DNA of 64,000 bases from Moritella sp. Urea-trap-13 (lineage in GTDB: Bacteria > Pseudomonadota > Gammaproteobacteria > Enterobacterales > Moritellaceae), in contig NZ_PJCA01000031.1 of the NCBI RefSeq assembly GCF_002836355.1, positions 744,001 to 808,000 on the forward strand. The letters are read 5' to 3'. Below the pieces are notes generated by a model, which searched no databases, had not been told where the DNA came from, and saw nothing but the letters and a program-made list of their open reading frames with translations. Numbering within the stretch: the first letter of the stretch is position 1; every line of letters starts with the position of its first letter. Position numbers and translations under genes: made by a program. Positions 54,287 to 62,302 of this stretch are shown piece by piece.

Positions 54287-56992
54287 TTAAGCGGCGCTGG
54301 CTAGCCGCTCAATTTTTTCTACGAGTACATCTTTCTTAAAAGGCTTCGCTACATAGTCATTCATGCCGACATCAAAGCAGCGTTGAATATCTGCATCCAA
54401 TACACTGGCCGTTAAAGCTATAATCGGTGTTTGCGGGAGGGAAGACAATTTTTCCCACTGTCGAATTTGTTCTGTCGCCGTAAAGCCATCCATTATCGGC
54501 ATCATACAATCCATCAAGATAGCTTTATATTTATACTGACCAGAAGATACCATCTCAACAGCCTCTTTGCCGTTGTTAGCAATGTGGCTATCATAGCCAC
54601 ACTGTTTAAGCAGTAATGACGCTACTTTTTGATTAATTAAGTTATCTTCAACAATCAGGATCAGCGAATTATCCGTTTTACCATTAGCCTTTTCAATCGG
54701 CTGAGCTTGCTCAGTCCCGTGCTCGCTGGCAGAGTTAGTTTCAACACTCACTGGTATAACCTGATGTACCAGCGCAGAGTTAATCGCTTTTAATAAGCGA
54801 TTTCCAAGCAGAGGCATGGTAACCAAACCGTCAATCCTATGATCAAAATCGTACTTATCATCAGTATGAGATTGCACCAAAACAAAGCTATATTTGATAA
54901 CCTGCTTATTTAAAAAATCTATGTCCTTTAAAGTCAACTTAATACTGTTTTGACAATATATTATCAAGTGATTATCATCTTTCTCGTTCGCGTTATTTAT
55001 CGTTAAATTGCTGGCTAAATCTTGTGTATATGCCACCCTGTTGATATCTATAATATGATTACGTGTAAGGTTTGCACATATCTCGTCGCAAAAGGCCATC
55101 TCATTAGCAATAACTGTCACTTTGGTATTGGTTGGTACTATTTTCTGCACGCGATCGTCAGCTACAAACACTGCTTCAATCGTGAAATAAAAATTACTCC
55201 CCTGACCTTTAACTGAATCAATACCGATTTCCCCTCCCATCAATTCAACTAACTGTGTGCTAATAGCTAAACCTAAGCCTGTCCCGCCAAATTCACGCGT
55301 AATAGAACCGTCTTCTTGAGTAAATGGTTCAAAAATAGCCTGTTGCTTATCTTCTTCGATACCAGTACCGGTGTCAGCAACAGAAAAGCACAACTGAATT
55401 TGCGAATTTTCAACCACTTTGCAGCCGAGTGTTAAGCTAACTTTCCCACTATCAGTAAATTTAACGGCATTAGACAATAAGTTCATTAATACCTGACGTA
55501 ACCGATGTTCATCGAGTAATAAATCATTCGGCAGTTCGGCGGCAATGTTAACAATAAAATCGAGATGCTTGGCCGCGGCACTCGGGGTTACGATCGCAAC
55601 CGTATCGTAAATGACTTCGCGTAAATTGCAGCTATGGCGAGTAATAGCAAGGTGCCCAGATTCAATTTTAGAAAAATCTAAAATATCATTAATCAACATA
55701 AGTAATGTCTGCGATGAGTTTTCAATCGTAGCCAGGTGATCCTGCTGAGTTGGCGTCAATTTGGTATTTGCTAAAATGCTAGACATGCCTATCACGCCAT
55801 TTAGCGGAGTGCGGATCTCATGCGACATATTCGCTAAAAATGAACTTTTGGCAACATTTGCTTGTTCTGCTGATTCCTTAGCTTGAATGATTTGTTTTTC
55901 GTTGGCGTAACGCTCTTCGATAAGGTTATTGAGCATTTTTGCAAACGCACTAAACTCATCATCACCATCGATTTTAAGTTTTAATGAATAATCATGCTTT
56001 TCTTCGATCTGCGTAAGCGTGGTTATAATTACTTTTAGGTTGCCAAGAATACGCTCTATTAGCATCCAACCTAAGTAACCGCCACAAAGTAATAGCGCAG
56101 TAATAAAAATAGAAAAAGCAACAACATGCATTTTGGCTTCTACAACTTTAGCTTTAATTTTAACTGATAAGTTCACCCCCACATTAGAAACAACCTGACT
56201 AATAAGTGCTAAGCGTTTATCTAACGCAGATATATCATAATGACTCGCATTAGTTTTAAAATGGCCATTCTGGATTAAATTACGTAATGCATAACTATCG
56301 ATGAAGGCCTGATCAGAAAAAGTATTCTGTAGCAGAGAAATCTGATTATTATCAGCACTTATAGCGATGAAGCGTTCAATAAAAAGTTGTTGTCTTTCTA
56401 CAATCGCGGGAAGCAATACTTTTGCATCGTCCCCAATTCCTCTGACGATAAGATTGATATACCAGTTTTCTTCATTTGCCCAAAAATAGAGCCACTGTAG
56501 TTGATATAAAACTTCAAGGTTAGCCTCTATTTCTTTATCATTAAATTCTAGGTGATTTTTTTCTAATATAAGCAGTAACTGGCTTGTTGAGTCGGATATC
56601 CAACTTGACCAATCATTAACATCTTCAGCAGCTAAATAAGTAAACTCTTCCTCAACACCTTCTAAGTCAGATAATAATTCAATCGCATCACTGCCATCTT
56701 GTAATGCAAGTGGCGCTAATTTTATCAATTTGGTGATAGATGATGAGAATGCATCTAGATTGCCTTGTTTACTGGCATTATCATCAGATAGCTTAGCCAC
56801 TCTTAAAGTATGCAGTAATGCGTTCAACTCTAAAGATTCAGTTAACAACTCTATTCTGGACTGCAACGTATTAAGCTCTTTTAACGTAGAGACTGACTCA
56901 CTGACTCGATCGCCAATCAACAACGTGAGCAATAATAATGGGCATAATAATAACATTATCAGCCGTTTTTTGATCGACAGCGTATTAAGCAT
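54287..56992 (-). CDS. Hybrid sensor histidine kinase/response regulator
   Basis: A 901-residue inner-membrane kinase. TM1 is near 11-25 and TM2 near 295-315, with a periplasmic helical sensor between. A HAMP segment and coiled coil are at 316-380, then HisKA with His391 in MSHEIRTPLNG and a HATPase with DTGTGIEED and GGTGLGLAIS. A degenerate receiver-like part is at about 610-740, and a real receiver has Asp828 in MDCMMPIMDG. GGAAG precedes the ATG. It is divergent from a PstS-like protein and a porin, so it likely senses a solute linked to them. Its final output protein is not in the window. Confidence 0.92.
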   Translation of the reverse strand: MLNTLSIKKRLIMLLLCPLLLLTLLIGDRVSESVSTLKELNTLQSRIELLTESLELNALLHTLRVAKLSDDNASKQGNLDAFSSSITKLIKLAPLALQDGSDAIELLSDLEGVEEEFTYLAAEDVNDWSSWISDSTSQLLLILEKNHLEFNDKEIEANLEVLYQLQWLYFWANEENWYINLIVRGIGDDAKVLLPAIVERQQLFIERFIAISADNNQISLLQNTFSDQAFIDSYALRNLIQNGHFKTNASHYDISALDKRLALISQVVSNVGVNLSVKIKAKVVEAKMHVVAFSIFITALLLCGGYLGWMLIERILGNLKVIITTLTQIEEKHDYSLKLKIDGDDEFSAFAKMLNNLIEERYANEKQIIQAKESAEQANVAKSSFLANMSHEIRTPLNGVIGMSSILANTKLTPTQQDHLATIENSSQTLLMLINDILDFSKIESGHLAITRHSCNLREVIYDTVAIVTPSAAAKHLDFIVNIAAELPNDLLLDEHRLRQVLMNLLSNAVKFTDSGKVSLTLGCKVVENSQIQLCFSVADTGTGIEEDKQQAIFEPFTQEDGSITREFGGTGLGLAISTQLVELMGGEIGIDSVKGQGSNFYFTIEAVFVADDRVQKIVPTNTKVTVIANEMAFCDEICANLTRNHIIDINRVAYTQDLASNLTINNANEKDDNHLIIYCQNSIKLTLKDIDFLNKQVIKYSFVLVQSHTDDKYDFDHRIDGLVTMPLLGNRLLKAINSALVHQVIPVSVETNSASEHGTEQAQPIEKANGKTDNSLILIVEDNLINQKVASLLLKQCGYDSHIANNGKEAVEMVSSGQYKYKAILMDCMMPIMDGFTATEQIRQWEKLSSLPQTPIIALTASVLDADIQRCFDVGMNDYVAKPFKKDVLVEKIERLASAA

Positions 56993-57087
56993 AAGTTTTT
57001 GACTTCCATGTAAAAATTAATTTGTTATTTACTCTTTTTCTTACTAACTTAAATGATAGATAACAGAACTGAAATTAGCAGGTAAAC

Positions 57088-57567
57088 ATGTTTAAAGGAT
57101 TAAACTTTCACCATTTTTGCGTCGGACTACTCATTATTTTGCTCTCGCCACCACTTTCAGTCTCCGCGAAAGAAGAAATTGCTGAAGATCAGCGAAGACA
57201 TTTCGCCGTGTTTTCATTAAATAATTCTTTTCCAGCGCTAAGTAAAAGTAAAGTAAGGATGATCTATAAAGGAAAAGTAAAACGAATCAACAAGGAACAT
57301 ATTGATCTTGTTGATTTAACAGAAGAAAGTAATGATAAAGCTCATTTTTATCAAAACCTACTTGGCAAATCGCTATCTCAAATGAATGGCTACCGAGCAA
57401 GTTTAGCATTCTCAGGCAAAGGCAACTTACCCGTGACAATATCAAATAATGATATTGCATCCATTATTGATTGGTTAGAAGACCATCCCAATGGTATTGC
57501 TTACGCCACCATAAAGTCATTACCAAAAAATGTTAATGTTTTATTCGTTTTAGACCCGGAGGAATAA
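57088..57567 (+). CDS. Periplasmic phosphate-binding (PstS-like) protein
   Basis: A 159-residue secreted protein. A signal peptide (FCVGLLIILLSPPLSVSA) ends near residue 26. The mature part resembles one lobe of PstS-type binding proteins: FSLNNSFPALSKSKVRMIYKGKVK (pilin-like and PstS small proteins share LSxxQVxxIFxGK), then GYRASLAFSGKGNLPVTISNND and PNGIAYATIKSLP. It is shorter than PstS (about 340), so it may be a partner for sensing rather than uptake. AGGTAAAC precedes the ATG. The porin gene starts three bases after its stop, forming a two-gene operon. Confidence 0.8.
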   Translation: MFKGLNFHHFCVGLLIILLSPPLSVSAKEEIAEDQRRHFAVFSLNNSFPALSKSKVRMIYKGKVKRINKEHIDLVDLTEESNDKAHFYQNLLGKSLSQMNGYRASLAFSGKGNLPVTISNNDIASIIDWLEDHPNGIAYATIKSLPKNVNVLFVLDPEE

Positions 57568-57570
57568 AGC

Positions 57571-58623
57571 ATGAAAATATCTAAATTTTGCTTTATGGCA
57601 ACAGCACTATCACTCGCAACATTCGCAGCAAACGCAACAATTAATCTAACCGATGACATTTCATTGAGTGGCTTTGGCTCGACATCAATCACTCAATCTG
57701 ACAATGCAACACCCTTATATATAAACCATGAAATCACAGACGACACTTGTTTCGATTGTGATACGACGCTGGGATTACAAGGTAATATCCGTTTTAATAA
57801 TAGCTTCAATGTGTCAATTCAAGTGGTTAAACGCCCTCAAGATGAATGGTCATCACCCGAATTAGAGTGGGCATATATTGGTTATAGCGTATCCAATTTT
57901 AATTTAAAAGTTGGCCGACTACGGTTGCCATTATACTTAAGCTCAGAGTATTACTATGTAGGGCAAGCTTATACTTCTGCCCGCCCACCGCAAGAGATAT
58001 ACAACTCGGTCTTAGGCATTACGTCTTATAACGGTATTTCTGGAAGCTGGGATATAGAACTAAACGATGAAAATTATTTAACGCTGACACCTTACATCGG
58101 CATTGAAAGTGATGACGAAGTATATATTGGGCCAATGAGATATGATTTTAACATTGAAAAGACGGTAGGTTTATACAGTGAGTTAAGTGGTTTTGATTAC
58201 CGAATCATGTTTAATTATTCACATTTTAAATATGCCGTAGAGTCAAATTATCAAGGATTGTCACAACCATACACTGCAGATAGTATCAATATTTATACCT
58301 TAGGTATTGAGCATTCATGGGACCAATTGATGTTAACAACTGAAGTACTCATTGATAGTCTGCATTTTAATTGGTATTCAAGCTTAGCGTATAATATTGA
58401 TAAATTTACACCTTATATTACTTATGCTGAGTCACATCATTACCAAAAAAATAATTCGCTGTTACTCGGTGTTCGCTATGACTTGACAACAACAGTGTCG
58501 TTAAATGCAGAGTGGAAATATACGGACGGGAATGGCGGGGATAACGGTGAATTAATCGCAGATCCTGCTGATGGCGATTTTGATGCGCAATTGTATACAG
58601 TGATGCTTAATTTTATCTTCTAA
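57571..58623 (+). CDS. Outer membrane porin-like beta-barrel protein
   Basis: A 350-residue outer membrane protein with a signal peptide ending at about ANA-T (residue 22). The mature protein alternates polar and aromatic residues in many short beta strands and ends in a Phe (VMLNFIF), as barrel proteins do. Two Cys lie early (TCFDCD). It resembles porins found beside PstS-like proteins and hybrid kinases in marine gammaproteobacteria. The solute is unknown; phosphate or organic anions are guesses. The GGAGG before the ATG overlaps the end of the preceding gene, and the coupling is tight. Confidence 0.8.
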   Translation: MKISKFCFMATALSLATFAANATINLTDDISLSGFGSTSITQSDNATPLYINHEITDDTCFDCDTTLGLQGNIRFNNSFNVSIQVVKRPQDEWSSPELEWAYIGYSVSNFNLKVGRLRLPLYLSSEYYYVGQAYTSARPPQEIYNSVLGITSYNGISGSWDIELNDENYLTLTPYIGIESDDEVYIGPMRYDFNIEKTVGLYSELSGFDYRIMFNYSHFKYAVESNYQGLSQPYTADSINIYTLGIEHSWDQLMLTTEVLIDSLHFNWYSSLAYNIDKFTPYITYAESHHYQKNNSLLLGVRYDLTTTVSLNAEWKYTDGNGGDNGELIADPADGDFDAQLYTVMLNFIF

Positions 58624-58676
58624 TTGTTTGTTTCATTATTTTGAAAATAATAGTTTCATTGTTTGAGACTACAACT

Positions 58677-58717
58677 AAAAACGCCACGTAGTGATGACTT
58701 AACATCCCCACGTGGCG
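58677..58717 (-). terminator. Intrinsic terminator after rluF operon
   Basis: CGCCACGT (58682-58689) pairs with ACGTGGCG (58710-58717) around a 20-base loop. On the minus strand TTTTT follows. It ends the rluF and zinc-protein transcript and could also act for the porin gene in the other direction. Confidence 0.75.
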
Positions 58718-58749
58718 CTATTCAAATTAGCTGTTATCCATATAACAAA

Positions 58750-59406
58750 TTATTGCTGATTCTCTACGATATCAGCAATAATTTGCGTTCGTTCAGCTGC
58801 CGTTATTCTCAGATATAGACGACTAACACGTACCGAATAACCAAACTTATCTTTACCTAATAACTTAACAAGTTCAGGTAACAACACAGCATCTAGATGG
58901 AATGTTTTGATGTAATGCTCTATAGCATGCTCGATACTAACAAAATCGGTGCCATCAAAGCTAAACCCATCAGCATCATCATCTGCAGCAAGCGGAATAC
59001 CGTCAAGACACAGTGGCCATCCAGAGTAGTTAACTCTTTCCTTTGCCATTGTATACATCATCCATGCGCTGCGTTTGAAACCTTCAAATGCAGCACCTTC
59101 AAATTCAGATTCTTCCAGCTCTTGCTCAGTCCAGTTTGAACCTATGCCTAACGCTTTTTGGTATTTACGTGTTAACGCTGCTTTTACGGCATTACGATAT
59201 TGATAAATAGACTGACAACGGGCTTTTTTAACGACCACTATACACTCGGTACACACAGGTACAGATAAAGGCTCATGCGGCGCGCTATGTATATCGTCGG
59301 CAGAAAATGGGATATTAACAGCATCGTTAGATGGCTCGCCACAAAATAAACATGTGTAGCGAGCATTAAACGGAATATCTATCTGCGGATAATTAGTGAC
59401 TGACAT
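58750..59406 (-). CDS. Zinc-binding protein of unknown function
   Basis: A 218-residue protein with Cys pairs CLFCGE (19-24) and VCTECI (50-55), a treble-clef-like metal site. An Asn/Gln- and Glu-rich middle part (TEQELEESEFEGAAFEGFKRSAW) and an acidic stretch (ADDDADGFSFDG) follow, then a helical C-terminus. It matches conserved hypothetical proteins of marine gammaproteobacteria, and the function is unknown. It starts ten bases after the rluF stop, so the two are cotranscribed, which hints at RNA-related work but does not prove it. Confidence 0.7.
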   Translation of the reverse strand: MSVTNYPQIDIPFNARYTCLFCGEPSNDAVNIPFSADDIHSAPHEPLSVPVCTECIVVVKKARCQSIYQYRNAVKAALTRKYQKALGIGSNWTEQELEESEFEGAAFEGFKRSAWMMYTMAKERVNYSGWPLCLDGIPLAADDDADGFSFDGTDFVSIEHAIEHYIKTFHLDAVLLPELVKLLGKDKFGYSVRVSRLYLRITAAERTQIIADIVENQQ

Positions 59407-59415
59407 TATATCGGA

Positions 59416-60606
59416 CTACTTCTTTTTCAACGAGAGTGTGCCTTTAACACGAGGCGCTACAGGCGTCGATTTATTCGAGTCCTGCTTGGCTTTTTCGGTT
59501 TCAGCTATATCAGAAAAACGAGATTTTGGTTTTTCTTTCTTATTAAAACGTGCTTTTGATGCAATCTGCTCATCTGAGTAAGACGTCGCTTTGGCCTGTT
59601 TCCAAACATCAGCTGTCGACTCATCTTGGCTATCAACTGCAGTCTTTACTGCATTTTGAGCCCAAAAGTCCGCAACCGGTTCAGCTTGCTCATCGAGATC
59701 AGAGTTTGCTTCATCTTGACTCCAGAAATCAGACGTTGATTCTTCATTCAAAACTTGACCAGCTGTCGGTGCATAATCACCATAACCAAATCGTTTTTGA
59801 CGCGCCGCACTATTAACACCACGTTTTGAATGCAAACCTTTTGTTTTAGGCTTTTCCTGTCCGTAGTCAGAAGCTTCTTCAGTACTGCTTGAGCTTTCAA
59901 CCATGCTGTTTATTTCAGCCATTTCTTTATCAGTAAGCAGACGCCACTGGCCAGTACTCAAGCCTTTCATATCAATGTTCATAATACGTGTACGTGTTAG
60001 CGATTTAACTTGAAAACCAAAGTATTCACACATACGACGAATCTGCTGATTAAGACCTTGCGTTAAAATTATTTTAAATTCAAAACGACTTTCACGGGTC
60101 ACTTTACATGGCTTAGTGATAGTATCTAAGATTGGTACACCACGCGCCATATCCGTTAAGAACTTATCTGTCACCGTACTATCAACTTTAACTGTGTACT
60201 CTTTTTCGTGGGCATTACCGGCACGCAAAATTTTGTTAACGATATCACCGTCATTCGTTAGGAAGATAAGACCTTCAGATGGTTTATCAAGACGACCGAT
60301 TGGAAAAATACGGGTACTGTAGTCAATGAAGTCAATCACATTACCTTGAATATGGCGCTCAGTTGTACACGTGATGCCTTCTGGTTTGTTTAAGGCAATA
60401 TAGATACGCTTTTGCTTCTCTTTTACTGGCTTACCATTTACAGATACCACATCACTATCTGACACTTTCGTTCCCATCTCTGGAATGACACCATTGATGG
60501 TTACGCGACCTTGTTCAATTAAGCGGTCTGCCTCACGGCGAGAGCAGTAACCCGTGTCACTGATATATTTATTAAGTCGTGTTAGTTTAATGTCTTGTTG
60601 CGTCAT
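59416..60606 (-). CDS. rluF: 23S rRNA pseudouridine synthase RluF with extended C-terminus
   Basis: A 396-residue RNA-modifying enzyme that makes pseudouridine at position 2604 of 23S rRNA. Residues 8-55 are an S4 RNA-binding domain (LNKYISDTGYCSRREADRLI). The catalytic Asp is in GRLDKPSEGLIFLTNDGD near 101, then ILRAGNAHEKEY, QGLNQQIRRMCEYFG and TRTRIMNI, which are RluF-like. E. coli RluF has about 290 residues. Here about 110 more are added, an acidic low-complexity tail with three degenerate repeats of (D)FWxQ (near 288-350), then a basic end. The tail is unusual. It is the first gene of a two-gene operon. Confidence 0.9.
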   Translation of the reverse strand: MTQQDIKLTRLNKYISDTGYCSRREADRLIEQGRVTINGVIPEMGTKVSDSDVVSVNGKPVKEKQKRIYIALNKPEGITCTTERHIQGNVIDFIDYSTRIFPIGRLDKPSEGLIFLTNDGDIVNKILRAGNAHEKEYTVKVDSTVTDKFLTDMARGVPILDTITKPCKVTRESRFEFKIILTQGLNQQIRRMCEYFGFQVKSLTRTRIMNIDMKGLSTGQWRLLTDKEMAEINSMVESSSSTEEASDYGQEKPKTKGLHSKRGVNSAARQKRFGYGDYAPTAGQVLNEESTSDFWSQDEANSDLDEQAEPVADFWAQNAVKTAVDSQDESTADVWKQAKATSYSDEQIASKARFNKKEKPKSRFSDIAETEKAKQDSNKSTPVAPRVKGTLSLKKK

Positions 60607-60867
60607 GATAATTTATACTAATATTAAGGGAATTGGGAATTGCGAAAAAGTTTTGAGAATTTGTACTTCAGAAAAACGCAATTAAGTGCGCGAAGTATAA
60701 CAGAAGGCATTATTATCAAGCAATATTAGTGCATATATTTAACCTTTCTAGTAATTAATATTAATTCATCCGCAAATATTGGGTTTTTTTCACGCTTCGT
60801 GGTACATTGCCCTCATTATTGGGTGATCTATAATAACCCTCATTATTTCAAGACAGAGCAAAGAACT

Positions 60868-61716
60868 ATGGCAGAGTTAGGTAAGTTAAATACCTTAAAA
60901 ATTATGAGAGAAACTGGATCGGGTTTCTACCTGGACGGCGGCGTATTAGGTGAAATACTATTACCTTTTACAAACTCACCATTGGATATTGATATCGGTG
61001 ATGAGCTTGAGGTATTTATCTACCTTGATTCAGAAGACCGTATCATTGCAACAACACAAAAAGTACTTGGTGCAGTTGGCGAATTCGTCATGCTAAAAGT
61101 AAAACAAGTAAACAATGTTGGTGCTTTCCTTGATTGGGGTTTAGACAAAGATTTGTTAGTTCCTTACAGTGAACAGCGCACTCCATTACAAGTAGGTCGT
61201 GAATACCTTGTTGCTATTTATTTAGATCGTATCCACGGTCGAATCACTGCGACAACAAAATTAGACCGTCACGTAGATAATGTGCCTGCACGTTACAAAA
61301 TACACGAAGAAGTTGAAATCACGCCTGTTGACCCAACTGAATTGGGTTATAAAGTGATTATAAACAACAACCATTGGGGTGTTGTTTATAAAAACGAAAT
61401 GTTTAAGAAATTAAACCGTGGTGAGAAACAAAAAGCCTACATCAAAAAAGTACGTGAAGACGGTAAAATTGATATCTTACTGAATGAACCTGGCCACGGT
61501 AAAGTATCAGACTTTAGCGACGTGTTATTGTCAGAACTGAATAAACATGGTGGTTTCATGCCAGTGACAGATAAAACTGACCCTGAAACTATCTCGCGTT
61601 TATTTGGCGTGAGTAAGAAAACGTTTAAAAGCGCTGTAGGTCAATTATTCAAGAAAGGTATCATTGATATCGTTAAGACTGGTAACGTAGGCTTACAAGT
61701 TAAAGACAGCGAATAA
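60868..61716 (+). CDS. CvfB/YitL family S1-like RNA-binding protein
   Basis: A 282-residue cytoplasmic protein of the CvfB family, with S1-type RNA-binding domains and a C-terminal winged helix. S1 domains are at about 5-60 (GSGFYLDGGVLGEILLPF), 65-135 (NNVGAFLDWGLDKDLLVPYSEQ) and 140-220 (NHWGVVYKNEMFKKLNRGEKQKAY), and the winged helix is at 230-280 (ISRLFGVSKKTFKSAVGQLFKK). CvfB affects virulence and RNA in Staphylococcus; the role here is unknown. The start MAELGK at 60868 fits the family; 23 upstream codons to 60799 look non-coding. A strong terminator follows. Confidence 0.9.
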   Translation: MAELGKLNTLKIMRETGSGFYLDGGVLGEILLPFTNSPLDIDIGDELEVFIYLDSEDRIIATTQKVLGAVGEFVMLKVKQVNNVGAFLDWGLDKDLLVPYSEQRTPLQVGREYLVAIYLDRIHGRITATTKLDRHVDNVPARYKIHEEVEITPVDPTELGYKVIINNNHWGVVYKNEMFKKLNRGEKQKAYIKKVREDGKIDILLNEPGHGKVSDFSDVLLSELNKHGGFMPVTDKTDPETISRLFGVSKKTFKSAVGQLFKKGIIDIVKTGNVGLQVKDSE

Positions 61717-61787
61717 TATAGGCTAGAGAGTTAAGGTATTTTCAGTAAACTAGAGAGTACTAAAACTACAATTAAATTAGTCGTAAT

Positions 61788-61817
61788 AAAAATGGAAGCC
61801 AATTGGCTTCCATTTTT
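61788..61817 (+). terminator. Intrinsic terminator after cvfB-like gene
   Basis: AAAAATGGAAGCC (61788-61800) and GGCTTCCATTTTT (61805-61817) form a perfect 13-bp stem around AATT. It can work in both directions, since a minus-strand gene ends at 61858. Confidence 0.93.
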
Positions 61818-61857
61818 CGTTCTACGTTACTGCCATTTTATGCTTATTAATAATGAA

Positions 61858-62223
61858 TTAATGCACAATTTGCGAGATAGCAACATTAGCTTGTTTATCC
61901 ATCTCAGCTGAACCGAGAATCATAATCAATTCATCATCAGTGTAAGCCGATAAGTCGTTAGCTTGTTCAATAATATCTTCCATAACACTATTTAATTCGC
62001 CGTCATGTCCTCGGTGCCACTGATAAAAACTAATCAACAATACTTGTAATACATAGTCTTCATCTAGTAACGCTACGTCAATACCACTTTCTAATGCCAC
62101 AGCTTCCAATGTTTCTATATCAAAGGAAATACTACCGTCATCATCAAGTTCGAGTCCTAATGAATCAAAACTAATCCCCTCAGGGATACTAATTTCGACT
62201 CTAGTTAATGCGGAAATATCCAT
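61858..62223 (-). CDS. Small acidic protein of unknown function
   Basis: A 121-residue, strongly acidic, soluble protein (many Asp and Glu, such as LGLELDDDGSISFDIE and ALLDEDYVLQVLL). It has a single Trp-His segment (YQWHRGH) near residue 70 and ends in NVAISQIVH. I do not recognise the family. The ATG at 62223 is chosen because AAAGGGAA lies eight bases before it; the frame extends nine codons to 62250 without a signal. It is separated from clpA (62303) by 80 bases on the same strand, so it may share the clpA transcript. Confidence 0.7.
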   Translation of the reverse strand: MDISALTRVEISIPEGISFDSLGLELDDDGSISFDIETLEAVALESGIDVALLDEDYVLQVLLISFYQWHRGHDGELNSVMEDIIEQANDLSAYTDDELIMILGSAEMDKQANVAISQIVH

Positions 62224-62302
62224 ATTGCATTCCCTTTTTAAGTCAAGCATAGTTACAAAGTAACACTAATTCGAAAAAAAACAAGCCTATAGAAACATTC
62301 TG

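Noticed and set aside
60799-60867. N-terminal extension of the CvfB-like protein
   Set aside because: Family members start at MAELGK, and the extension looks like untranslated leader with a CCTCATTATT direct repeat.
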